A stretch of 64,000 nt of DNA from contig JACKCG010000011.1 in NCBI GenBank assembly GCA_020634135.1, forward strand, positions 28,144 through 92,143, written 5' to 3'. A program made the position numbers and the translations under genes. Of this stretch, positions 34,954-43,211 are shown piece by piece. Below the pieces are notes generated by a model that made no database searches, was not told where the DNA came from, and worked only from the letters and a program-made list of their open reading frames with translations. Each line of letters starts with the position of its first letter. Within the stretch, counting starts at the first letter, position 1. This DNA comes from Anaerolineaceae bacterium (lineage in GTDB: Bacteria > Chloroflexota > Anaerolineae > Aggregatilineales > Phototrophicaceae).

Positions 34954-36117
34954 ATGACTCATTTCCCTCAAAAACGCATCCTGTATGTTGTGAATATCCC
35001 ACGGTTTTTCGTCACTCACCGCATCCCGCTGGCCCGTGCCGCCCGTGCCGCTGGCTACGAGGTGCATGTGGCGACATCAACCTATGACGAGGCGAATGTT
35101 CGTATCATCCAGGATGAGGGCTTCGCCTTCCACCCACTACCCATCAGCCAGCACGGGACGCGCCCCTGGGAAGAAGTCGGTACGTTCCGGGCATTATTCC
35201 GCCTGTATCGGCAACTTAAGCCCGATATTGTGCATCATGTGACCATCAAGGCAGTGATTTACGGCGGTATCGTGGCACAGATGACCGGTGTCCCGGTGGT
35301 GGTTCACTCGTTGACCGGACTGGGGACAGTGTTCACCGAAAATGACCTCAAGACGCGCTTGCTGCGGGCGGGGGCACAGGTGGCTTACAGGCTGGCGCTG
35401 CGCCCGGTTAACAGCCGTCTCATCTTCCAGAACCCCGACGACCAACGGTTGTTCCTGCAACGCGGCATGATTCCGTCGGAACGCACGCTGGTTATTAAAG
35501 GCAGCGGGGTAGATGTGGATGAATTCACGCCACAACCGGAAAGAGACGAGACGCCGGTTGTGGTGTTCGCCGGGCGGCTGCTGTGGACAAAAGGAATTGG
35601 TGAATATGTCCAGGCCGCGCAGCAGTTGCGCGATGCCGGGGTACAGGCGCGCTTCGTGATTGTTGGCTACCCAGAACCGAGCAGCCCGGATGCGATTCCC
35701 CCGGAACAACTGGCAGAATGGCAGGCGGGGGACGCTGTCGAATGGTGGGGCAAGCGTGACGACATGCCCCAGGTGTTCGCCGGGTCACACATCGTCTGCC
35801 TGCCGTCCGCGCGGGAAGGTGTGCCAAAAGTGCTGATTGAGGCGGCGGCCTGTGGGCGGGCAGCAGTGACGACTGATGTTCCGGGATGCCGTGAGGTCGT
35901 GCGCGAGGGTGTCAATGGTTTGCTGGTGCCGCCGGGCGATGCGGATGCGCTGGCAGCAGCGCTGCGCCGGCTGATCGAAAATCCCGCCCTGCGCCGGGAG
36001 ATGGGCGCGCGCGGGCGGCAGATTGCGGAGGAAGAATTCGCGCTGACCCGTGTTTTAGAAGAAACGCTGGCGGTGTATACTCAGCTATTGAAGGAGTACC
36101 ACAGGGTAGCCCATTGA
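34954..36117 (+). CDS. GT4-family glycosyltransferase (387 aa)
   Basis: GT-B fold. The N-terminal domain has VHHVTIKAVIYGG and VHSLTGLG, the pattern of enzymes that build on a lipid-linked sugar. The C-terminal domain has the donor-site motifs VVFAGRLLWTKGIGEY and PSAREGVPKVLIEAAACGR (E-x7-E type retention motif). It probably adds a sugar to a lipid carrier in envelope polysaccharide synthesis. It leads a two-gene operon; the next gene's TTG start overlaps its stop. The ATG at 34954 follows the expected N-terminal beta strand, though its ribosome binding site is weak. Confidence 0.9.
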   Translation: MTHFPQKRILYVVNIPRFFVTHRIPLARAARAAGYEVHVATSTYDEANVRIIQDEGFAFHPLPISQHGTRPWEEVGTFRALFRLYRQLKPDIVHHVTIKAVIYGGIVAQMTGVPVVVHSLTGLGTVFTENDLKTRLLRAGAQVAYRLALRPVNSRLIFQNPDDQRLFLQRGMIPSERTLVIKGSGVDVDEFTPQPERDETPVVVFAGRLLWTKGIGEYVQAAQQLRDAGVQARFVIVGYPEPSSPDAIPPEQLAEWQAGDAVEWWGKRDDMPQVFAGSHIVCLPSAREGVPKVLIEAAACGRAAVTTDVPGCREVVREGVNGLLVPPGDADALAAALRRLIENPALRREMGARGRQIAEEEFALTRVLEETLAVYTQLLKEYHRVAH

Positions 36118-37304
36118 ATCAACAACCCACACGCATTTTACGGATTATCACCCGTTTGAATATCAGCAGCCCCAGCCTGCACGCGATTTTGCTGGCGGAA
36201 CGGTTGGGCAGCCCGGACTACGATTCGCGTCTCGTGTACGGTACAGTCGAATCTGATGATGGTGACATGGCTTACCTGGCCGAGCAGCACCGGATAAGTG
36301 CGGCGGTTATCCCGGTTCTGCGCCGCCCGATCCATCCCTGGCGTGATCTGGTGGCGGTGTGGCAGCTTTACCGGCTGATGCGCGAGTTCCGCCCGGACGT
36401 GGTGCATACCCATACGGCCAAGGCTGGATTCCTGGGGCGGCTGGCGGCGCGGCTGGCCGGTGTGCCGGTGGTCGTGCATACTTTTCACGGCCATAACTTC
36501 CAGGGGTATTTCAAGCCCGGTATGGCCTGGGTGTTTGTCGGGCTGGAGCGGTTGGCGGCACGCTGGTCAGATACGATTGTCACACTGACCGAGACGCTGC
36601 GGCGCGAACTGGCGGAAACCTACCACATCGCCCGCCGCGCTCAGATTACCGTGCTACCGCTGGGTCTGGACCTGTCGCCTTTTGTGAATATGCCACGTGG
36701 CTGCTGCGGTTTTCGCCAGGAGTGGCGTATCCCTGCGGATGCCCCGCTGGTGGGGATTGTGGGGCGGTTGGCGGCGGTGAAGAACCATGCTCTCTTTTTG
36801 GAGGCTGCCGCGCTGATCCGCCAGAAGCGCCCGGATGTACGCTTCGTCATCGTGGGGGATGGCTTGACACGCCCGGAAGTTGAGGCGCATATTGAGCGCC
36901 TGGGGCTGGGCGCAGTGGTGACGCTGACCGGGTGGCAGAGGGACATCCCGCCGATTTACAGTGACCTGGATGTACTGGTCGTGAGCAGCCTGAGCGAAGG
37001 CACGCCCGTTCCGGTGATTGAGGCGCTGGCGGCCCGCTGCCCGGTGGTGGCGACGGCGGTGGGTGGCCTGCCGGATATGCTCGACCAGGGGGCATTGGGG
37101 ACACTTGTCCCGCCTGATGACCCGGCGGCGCTGGCTGAAGGGATTCTCGCGGCGCTGGACAATCCACCGGAAACCGAGGCGGCGCAGGCTCTTATGCTGG
37201 ACCGCTACGGGATAGACCGCCTGGTGCGTGATCTGGACGGCCTTTACCGGGGGCTGCTGGCGCGAAAACGGCGGCAGTCCGGCACAGGCAAGCCGGGAGC
37301 ATAG
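36114..37304 (+). CDS. GT4-family glycosyltransferase (396 aa)
   Basis: A second GT-B enzyme with VVHTHTAKAGFLGRLAAR and VHTFHGHNFQGYF in the acceptor half and GIVGRLAAVKNHALFLEAA, VIVGDG and SSLSEGTPVPVIEALAARCP in the donor half. It begins at a TTG overlapping the upstream TGA (TTGA), with AGGG about 9 nt before it, so it is translationally coupled to the first GT4. The two probably act in sequence on one polysaccharide or glycolipid. The donor sugars are unknown. Confidence 0.9.
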   Translation: MNQQPTRILRIITRLNISSPSLHAILLAERLGSPDYDSRLVYGTVESDDGDMAYLAEQHRISAAVIPVLRRPIHPWRDLVAVWQLYRLMREFRPDVVHTHTAKAGFLGRLAARLAGVPVVVHTFHGHNFQGYFKPGMAWVFVGLERLAARWSDTIVTLTETLRRELAETYHIARRAQITVLPLGLDLSPFVNMPRGCCGFRQEWRIPADAPLVGIVGRLAAVKNHALFLEAAALIRQKRPDVRFVIVGDGLTRPEVEAHIERLGLGAVVTLTGWQRDIPPIYSDLDVLVVSSLSEGTPVPVIEALAARCPVVATAVGGLPDMLDQGALGTLVPPDDPAALAEGILAALDNPPETEAAQALMLDRYGIDRLVRDLDGLYRGLLARKRRQSGTGKPGA

Positions 37305-37319
37305 TACAATATAGGAAGA

Positions 37320-37640
37320 ATGGGACGTATGAGTGACGCACCGCGATTTTTCTGTGATGTTCATATCGCCCGCAAACCCGATTCCGATAAATATCGTATC
37401 GTTGGCAAAGGCATCACTGTGGAATTTCTGGTTCAGTTTATTAACGACCCGGACTGGACAATCGAACGAATTTGCCAGAACTATGATCTGACCCCCGCTG
37501 AAGTCCATAGCGCCTGGGCGTTCTATTACGACCATCAGGCCGAAATTGACGCGCGTCTGGCAGCGGTAAAAGCCGAAGATACCTTACACCACGATGAAAG
37601 CCGTCGGCAGCGCGAACGGCTTACAAAACGCCATTCGTAA
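37320..37640 (+). CDS. DUF433-domain protein (106 aa)
   Basis: The centre matches DUF433 antitoxin-like proteins: RIVGKGITVEFLVQFI and WTIERICQNYDLTPAEVHSAWAFYYDH, a helix-turn-helix-like fold. DUF433 proteins often pair with VapC-like PIN toxins, but no PIN protein lies next to this one. It starts 15 bases after the second GT4, at ATG 37320 (AGGAAG close) or ATG 37329. It may be an orphan antitoxin or a DNA-binding regulator. Confidence 0.75.
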   Translation: MGRMSDAPRFFCDVHIARKPDSDKYRIVGKGITVEFLVQFINDPDWTIERICQNYDLTPAEVHSAWAFYYDHQAEIDARLAAVKAEDTLHHDESRRQRERLTKRHS

Positions 37641-37734
37641 TCTCCCGCTCCCATCTTCCCCCAGATGGTTAGGCACAAGCAAGCCGCCGTTCCGACAATG
37701 TAGAAATACACTACACCACGAAAAGGAACAACCA

Positions 37735-38601
37735 ATGGCAAATCCGAGCGGCGGGAAAATGACACTGGCAGCGGATGCCCCGATTGACCTGCAACTGCAT
37801 ACCGTCCACAGTGACGGCGCGTGGACACCGGAGGCGTTGATAGACCATCTGCTCCAGGAGGGCTTTGGGGCGGCGGCCATCACCGATCATGACCGGGTGG
37901 ACATCGTGCCGGTGCTGCAACAGGTGGCGCAGGAAAAAGGCTTTCTGCTGATTCCGGCGGTGGAAATGAGCGCCCACTGGCACGATGGGAACGAGCCGGT
38001 GGATATGCTGTGTTTTGGCTTCGACCAGAATCCTGGCCCGCTGCGTGCCGTCGCTGATGATCTGCTGCATCGCCAGCAGGAGAACATCCGGCAGGTAGTC
38101 AGGGCGATTGCAGAGCAGGGCTACCCGCTGCCGGAGGATGAAGTCCAGAACATTATCGAACAGCCCTCGGTGCAGCAGCCGCACAGCCTGGTTCAACTGG
38201 CGAAAGACCAGGGCTACCACAGTGAGGAACGCTCCGCTGGAAGGCTGCTCCTGAACGCGGGATTGGAAATCACCACCGTTGAGATTGGCCGCGTCGTGGA
38301 AGCCGCTCACCAGTGCGGCGGAATCTGTCTGATCGCCCATCCGGGGCGCGGGGATGGCTACGTGAAGTTTGACGAGGCGCTGCTGGATGAACTTCGTACT
38401 GAAACGCCAATTGACGGGTTTGAGGTGTATTATCCGCGCCATTCACCGGAACAGATCGAGATGTACAAGGCTTATGCGGCAAAACACAACCTGTTCACGA
38501 GCGCGGGTTCAGATTCGCACGCTCCCGAAAAACCGCCAATCAAATACGAGGCAGGCTTGAGCCGCAAGCTGCTGGAACGGCTCGGAGTCCAGGTGCTATA
38601 A
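37735..38601 (+). CDS. PHP-domain phosphoesterase (289 aa)
   Basis: PHP motifs: DLQLHTVHSDGAWTPEALI (HxH), ITDHDRVD, a Glu in IPAVEMSAHW, HPGRGDGY and the closing SAGSDSHAPE (DxH). All metal ligands are present. Members of this group include 3',5'-nucleoside bisphosphate phosphatase and histidinol-phosphatase-like enzymes. The ATG at 37735 has AAGGA 7 nt upstream; a longer frame starting at 37594 overlaps the DUF433 gene and is rejected. Confidence 0.9.
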   Translation: MANPSGGKMTLAADAPIDLQLHTVHSDGAWTPEALIDHLLQEGFGAAAITDHDRVDIVPVLQQVAQEKGFLLIPAVEMSAHWHDGNEPVDMLCFGFDQNPGPLRAVADDLLHRQQENIRQVVRAIAEQGYPLPEDEVQNIIEQPSVQQPHSLVQLAKDQGYHSEERSAGRLLLNAGLEITTVEIGRVVEAAHQCGGICLIAHPGRGDGYVKFDEALLDELRTETPIDGFEVYYPRHSPEQIEMYKAYAAKHNLFTSAGSDSHAPEKPPIKYEAGLSRKLLERLGVQVL

Positions 38602-38684
38602 TAACTACCCCCTGTAATTCGCACTGGTTTTCCGGCACAATCAGGCCGCACCCTGACGCATTCCCGTATCCAGGAGAATATACC

Positions 38685-39191
38685 GTGTCAAACGACAATA
38701 ACCGCACCCTGACTGTCACCTGGGATGACCCGATGGTATATGTGCAGCACGCTGCGACCATGAGCGGGCTGGAAATCATGCAGGCTATGATTGCCGGGCA
38801 GTTTCCGCCGCCACCGATTGCCCGCCTGATGAATTTCACGCTGGGAGAAGTCGAGAAAGGCCGGGCGGTATTCACAGCAGAACCGGCGGAATACCACTAC
38901 AACCCGATAGGGGTGGTACACGGCGGCCTCATCAGCACCCTGCTCGATTCGGCGCTGGGCTGTGCGGTGCATACGACGCTGCCCGCCGGGGTGCTTTACA
39001 CGACGCTGGAACTGCACGTCAATTTCGTGCGCCCCTTGACCCAGCATACCGGCCCGGTGCGCTGCGAGGCGCAGGTACTCCATAGCGGGCGGCGCATGGC
39101 AACCGCCGAAGCCAAAGTTACCGATGCGGGCGGCAAGCTCTATGGACATGGCACGACCACCTGTATGATCTTCCCGGCGGACGGCGGGTAA
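38685..39191 (+). CDS. Hot-dog fold thioesterase, PaaI-like (168 aa)
   Basis: PaaI/YbgC hot-dog features: EYHYNPIGVVHGGLISTLLDSALG (HGG with downstream Asp) and a central helix, then TTLELHVNFVRPLT. The enzyme would hydrolyse acyl-CoA or hydroxyphenylacetyl-CoA in the cytoplasm. It starts with GTG at 38685, with AGGAG 8 nt before it. An N-terminal extension of about 45 residues before the fold is slightly long for the family. No obvious operon. Confidence 0.88.
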   Translation: MSNDNNRTLTVTWDDPMVYVQHAATMSGLEIMQAMIAGQFPPPPIARLMNFTLGEVEKGRAVFTAEPAEYHYNPIGVVHGGLISTLLDSALGCAVHTTLPAGVLYTTLELHVNFVRPLTQHTGPVRCEAQVLHSGRRMATAEAKVTDAGGKLYGHGTTTCMIFPADGG

Positions 39192-39296
39192 TCGCAGTAG
39201 GGCATTCACCGGGTAACCGGCAGTGGAAACGCGCCGCGCCTGCCGTTACAATCGGACATGTTTTGGCGATACCAACGGCCTGAAGAGGAGATATTC

Positions 39297-40253
39297 ATGC
39301 GCGTACTCATTACCGGCTCCAGCGGACAAATCGGCACAAACCTGGCGCTGCGTCTGCAAGATGCCGGACATACGGTATTCGGCATAGACATCCGCCCCAA
39401 CTCCTGGACTGACCAGATTGAAACGCTGCTTCAGGACTTGAGTGCCCCCTACAGCAACTATGAGGGTGGTATCGGCTACGTCAAATACCCGGATAACCTG
39501 GATGTGGTTGTCCACTTCGCCGCTCATGCCAAAGTGCATGAACTGGTCGAACAACCGGATCGCGCCCTGAAGAATATCATCATGACGTTTAATGTGCTGG
39601 AATTCTGCCGCCGTAACAACCTGCCGGTGGTATTCAGCAGCTCGCGGGAAGTTTACGGCGACATCCACCGCTACATCACCGAAGAATCACACGCCGATTT
39701 CGCCTTTACCGAAAGCCCGTACTCCGCCAGCAAAATCTCCGGCGAGGCGCTTATCTACTCCTACGCCCAGTGCTACAACCTGCCGTACCTGGTGTTCCGT
39801 TTCAGTAACGTGTATGGTCGTTTCGATAATGACATCGAACGCATGGAGCGCGTTATCCCACTGTTTATCCGTAAAATCAATCGTGGCGAACCCATCACGA
39901 TCTATGGCCGGGATAAAATGCTGGATTTTACGTATGTGGATGACTGTGTGGATGGCATTGTCAAAGGGATTGAACGGCTGGTCAGCGGCGAAGCGACCAA
40001 CCACACCATCAACCTGGCTTACGGGCAGGGCAGCTCGCTTATTCAGATGGCGGAATACATCGGGCAGGCGCTCAGTAAGCCGGTGAATATGACGATTGAG
40101 TCAGCCCGTGTGGGTGAAGTCACGCACTATGTCGCCAATACCGGCAAAGCCCGCGCCCTGCTGGACTACAACCCGCAGACCCCGCTGGCCGAAGGCATTG
40201 TTAAGTCAGTTGCGTGGTCAAAGACCTGGTGGGCCGAACACGGCGAAGGATGA
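39297..40253 (+). CDS. NAD-dependent sugar epimerase/dehydratase (319 aa)
   Basis: Extended SDR: cofactor loop TGSSGQIGTNLALRL, VVHFAAHAKV, an active-site Ser pair (FSSSREVYGD) and YSASK (Tyr and Lys), then VFRFSNVYG and FTYVDDCVDG. It resembles UDP-glucose 4-epimerase / nucleotide-sugar dehydratases that feed polysaccharide synthesis. The start is the ATG at 39297 with GGAG 7 nt upstream; the frame opens earlier at 39258 without a better site. Neighbouring glycosyltransferase genes support a sugar role. Confidence 0.9.
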   Translation: MRVLITGSSGQIGTNLALRLQDAGHTVFGIDIRPNSWTDQIETLLQDLSAPYSNYEGGIGYVKYPDNLDVVVHFAAHAKVHELVEQPDRALKNIIMTFNVLEFCRRNNLPVVFSSSREVYGDIHRYITEESHADFAFTESPYSASKISGEALIYSYAQCYNLPYLVFRFSNVYGRFDNDIERMERVIPLFIRKINRGEPITIYGRDKMLDFTYVDDCVDGIVKGIERLVSGEATNHTINLAYGQGSSLIQMAEYIGQALSKPVNMTIESARVGEVTHYVANTGKARALLDYNPQTPLAEGIVKSVAWSKTWWAEHGEG

Positions 40254-40266
40254 GACTCTGCTGTGC

Positions 40267-40881
40267 CTATTTTTCGCTAAGGGCCAGCTCAACCGCAAAT
40301 CCGGCCAGAATCACGGCGAATGCTTGTTGAAGCCGCTTCACAGCTCTGGATGACCGCATCAGGTACGTCCTAATAGCGCTCGCCAGGATGCCATAACCGG
40401 CAAAGACGACCAGCGTCATGCCCATAAATACGGCGCTCAACAAGACCAGCTCGGCAGTATGGGATGACGAATCTTTTGTGGTAAATAGTGGCAAAAATGC
40501 GAAAAAGAAAATGGTCAGTTTCGGATTGAGTAAATTGATCGTTATGGCTCGCCGGATGATTTGTTTCACGCTGGTTTCGGTGGTTTTCTGGTTGATGTCC
40601 AGTGTGCCAGCTTCACGCCACATACTCCACGCCAAATAGAGCAAATAAGCTGCTCCGGCCAGTTTCAACACGGAAAAAACCTGGGCGCTCATATTCAGAA
40701 TGGCCGATAGCCCCAATATGCTCGCCGTAATATGCGGGATGATGCCAAGCGTGCATCCCAACGCGGCGGCAAGACTGGCGCGCCACTTCAGCGTGAGGCC
40801 GGTTGTGATGGTGTAAATTGCCCCTGTCCCTGGGACAAGCACGACAACGAGCGAGGTAAGCAGAAATTCGGTGTTTATCAT
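40267..40881 (-). CDS. LysE/RhtB-family amino acid exporter (204 aa)
   Basis: Six predicted TM helices with the family features VVVLVPGTGAIYTITTGL at TM1 (PGP-like motif altered to PGT) and GAAYLLYLAWSMWR in TM3. The family exports amino acids or homoserine lactones. GAGGGG lies 6 nt before the ATG at 40881. It converges with the epimerase (stops 14 bases apart). The substrate is unknown. Confidence 0.87.
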   Translation of the reverse strand: MINTEFLLTSLVVVLVPGTGAIYTITTGLTLKWRASLAAALGCTLGIIPHITASILGLSAILNMSAQVFSVLKLAGAAYLLYLAWSMWREAGTLDINQKTTETSVKQIIRRAITINLLNPKLTIFFFAFLPLFTTKDSSSHTAELVLLSAVFMGMTLVVFAGYGILASAIRTYLMRSSRAVKRLQQAFAVILAGFAVELALSEK

Positions 40882-40907
40882 GTTTGCCCCTCTGTGCTAT
40901 TTCCCGA

Positions 40908-41552
40908 TTACGGCTTGCTGTCACTGTAGTACAGGGCGCGGACCTTGGTGTCGTTGAAATTGGGGTAGCCATGCACCTCAACCAGGTCAGCGACATTAAC
41001 TTCAGCCATTTCCCGCGTGCCTAACAACAGTTCGCTTAACACGATGTCAATGACCAGCAGCAGCCGCCCGAAGTTCTCATATTGGCCTTGCAGCGCTGTG
41101 AACAAAACGGCGAAGACTCGTTCGCGCAGATCGGTATCCATAATCCCGCTGCCCGGCCAGCTTACCGGCCATTTATCGTGGTAAGTTCCCACCCGCAGAA
41201 TGTCGAGCCGGAGCTGCGCCATCTGGGCAATGGCTGCTTTACGATCCTGCGCATCCAGCAGACGATTGGCGCTGCGATACGGCACGTTTGCAAGCTGCTC
41301 GTAAAGCTGGCCGGGGGCGGATAGCTCCATTAACTTGACGACCTGCGAACCCTGAATGCCCAACCCCGCTGCAACAGCCTGGAGACAGCGCCGGTAATAC
41401 TTAACCTTGATGGGTTCCGCCGCAACCTGATCTAACCGCCATAAGAGAGATAGATAATCCCCAAAATCCAATGCCAGACGCGGCGGTTCATCCGGGCTGT
41501 AGGTCGAGGTAAGCTGGCTAATCCGTGTACGTTCGATTCGTGTGGGCATCAT
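40908..41552 (-). CDS. Uncharacterised soluble protein (214 aa)
   Basis: Not recognised. Mostly helical, with RLALDFGDYLSLLWRLDQ near residues 25-45 and a long helix-rich stretch to about residue 200, ending YPNFNDTKVRALYYSD. No TM or signal peptide. It is upstream of LysE on the same strand, with 26 bases between them, and may be co-transcribed with it. Two ATG codons in a row mark the start. Confidence 0.6.
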   Translation of the reverse strand: MMPTRIERTRISQLTSTYSPDEPPRLALDFGDYLSLLWRLDQVAAEPIKVKYYRRCLQAVAAGLGIQGSQVVKLMELSAPGQLYEQLANVPYRSANRLLDAQDRKAAIAQMAQLRLDILRVGTYHDKWPVSWPGSGIMDTDLRERVFAVLFTALQGQYENFGRLLLVIDIVLSELLLGTREMAEVNVADLVEVHGYPNFNDTKVRALYYSDSKP

Positions 41553-41591
41553 GGTGTTTGGCCTGACCGATATGACGACAATACTATATAC

Positions 41592-42353
41592 CTAGGAGTG
41601 TACTTCTGCCTCAGTACCACGCATCTGGGCATTCAGGCGGCGGTGGCGCATCATTACCTGCCACACCCGCAATGCTGCTTCTATCGTAATCGAAAAATCC
41701 ATTTTTGACTGGTCATGTAGGCGATCCGGGAAATAAATCGGGATTTCACCTACCCGGAAGCCGAGGCGATGTGTCACATACGCCATCTCGACCTGGAAAA
41801 CATACCCGTTAGAACGAATCCGGTCAAGATTCAAACCGATCAGCGTATTCCGCCGCCAGATACGATAGCCGCCAGTGGCATCATACACCGGAATTCCCAG
41901 GATGATAGGGGTATAAATACGATTAGCGAACCAACTCAACAGTTTGCGGTGGACGCCCCAGGTTTCATCCACGCTCCCGCCTTTGGCGAAACGCGACCCG
42001 ATTACGAGGTCTTGCTGTTCAATGGCACTCAGCAGTTCCGGGATGTATTTGGGTTGGTGAGAAAAATCTGCATCCATCTGGATGATAAAATCAGCGCCCA
42101 TTTCGAGCGCCTTTCTGAACCCGGCGATGTATGCTGGCCCTAACCCGGCTTTCTCGGTCCGATGCAGCACATGCAGTCGCCCCGGATAGGTGTTCGCGCC
42201 CAGTTCATCCGCCAGTTTGCCGGTGCCATCCGGCGAATTATCATCCACGACCAGGATATGCAAATCTTCCACACCCAGATCAAAGATTGCTTTGGAGATC
42301 AGGGGGAGATTAGTGATTTCATTGTACGTGGGCAGCACGACGATGATCTTAGC
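41592..42353 (-). CDS. Polyprenyl-phosphate mannosyltransferase-like GT2 (254 aa)
   Basis: GT2 family with a GT-A fold: VVLPTYNEITNLPLI, VVDDNSPDGTG, the DxD-type IQMDADFSHQP, GSRFAKGG, and the C-terminal amphipathic part DRLHDQSKMDF. It closely resembles dolichyl/polyprenol-phosphate mannose synthase. It would make Man-P-polyprenol (or a similar donor) at the inner face of the membrane, for use by GT39-type enzymes such as the one at 45558-47675. I start it at ATG 42353 (GGAG about 11 nt upstream) and not 21 bases further up. It has no C-terminal TM pair, so it belongs to the soluble DPM1 type. Confidence 0.9.
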   Translation of the reverse strand, partial: AKIIVVLPTYNEITNLPLISKAIFDLGVEDLHILVVDDNSPDGTGKLADELGANTYPGRLHVLHRTEKAGLGPAYIAGFRKALEMGADFIIQMDADFSHQPKYIPELLSAIEQQDLVIGSRFAKGGSVDETWGVHRKLLSWFANRIYTPIILGIPVYDATGGYRIWRRNTLIGLNLDRIRSNGYVFQVEMAYVTHRLGFRVGEIPIYFPDRLHDQSKMDFSITIEAALRVWQVMMRHRRLNAQMRGTEAEVHS

Positions 42354-42667
42354 CATAAGCTGTGAACACTCCATTTTAACAAGACAACAGGCTCAATTGA
42401 AACGCACGCCCTGACGCGAACAGGGTGTGTCCCTTGAGGCTATTTCCACGCGGGCAGCCAGAAAGCCGTCCTGAATGGCCGCTGTGAGCTATCAAAACGT
42501 GCTGGTACACGCCGGGTCACAAACGCAGTCACTTGAAATACACGCTCAAACGTATAACAATCAAAACAGTGCGAACTTGCCATATACTAAAAGTCTAGTG
42601 GAAAGCCGGGTGGCCTACAAGTCCGCTTGTTCAAGATTTGTGAAATTTTGTTGCAGATGAGGGAGTG

Positions 42668-43141
42668 ATGGGACATATTCTCACAGTAGAGGCGGCGCTG
42701 CGGCAGCGGATGGCGCTGCGCGAGGCCGGGCAGACCCTGGTTTTCACCAACGGACATTTTGATCTGCTGCATATCGGCCACCTGGATTACCTGGAAAAAG
42801 CGCGGGCGCTGGGCGATGCGCTCTTTCTGGGGTTGAACGGGGACACCAGCACAACCCGCCTCAAAGGCGCGGGCAGGCCGCTGATCCCGGCGGCGGAACG
42901 GGCGCGGCTGCTGGCAGCGCTGCTGCCGGTGAGTGGAGTCATCATCTTTGAGGATGATACGGCGGATGCGCTGCTCACGGCGCTCCAGCCGGATATTTAC
43001 GTTAAGGGTGGCGATTACGCCCACAAGCCCCTGCCGGAACGCCCGACTGTTGAAGCCTATGGCGGGAAGGTGATGCTGATTGACTTCCTGCCGGGACACA
43101 GCACGTCGGCGCTCATCGCCAGAATCAAAGCGCTGCCCTAA
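42668..43141 (+). CDS. hldE2-like: Heptose 1-phosphate adenylyltransferase-like, HldE C-domain type (157 aa)
   Basis: A nucleotidyltransferase of the RfaE2/HldE C-terminal family: VFTNGHFDLLHIGHLDYLEKAR (HxGH written here as HIGH), GLNGDTST, RPLIPAAERARLLAALL and PDIYVKGGDY. It activates heptose-1-phosphate with ATP. Usually fused to a PfkB kinase, here it is a stand-alone gene; the kinase homologue is at 19094-20110. The start could be GTG 42665 or ATG 42668; both lie too close to GAGGGAG for certainty. The gene is convergent with the surface operon on its right. Confidence 0.9.
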   Translation: MGHILTVEAALRQRMALREAGQTLVFTNGHFDLLHIGHLDYLEKARALGDALFLGLNGDTSTTRLKGAGRPLIPAAERARLLAALLPVSGVIIFEDDTADALLTALQPDIYVKGGDYAHKPLPERPTVEAYGGKVMLIDFLPGHSTSALIARIKALP

Positions 43142-43145
43142 ACAG

Positions 43146-43211
43146 CTACCGCACACTGACCGTCCCCAACATAACATAATCACCATCCCCAACGGGCAGG
43201 CGGGCGTCATT
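43146..43211 (-). pseudogene. Orphan copy of a GT39 C-terminal tail
   Basis: Read on the minus strand in the frame after the propeller gene's stop, 21 codons encode NDARLPVGDGDYVMLGTV plus SVR and a stop. The same tail closes the GT39 gene 2.4 kb away (ARLLVGEGDYVVLGTI plus RVSR). The match is visible in DNA as well. The propeller gene's last codons overlap its start. It has no start codon of its own and is a fragment left by duplication or recombination. Confidence 0.7.
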
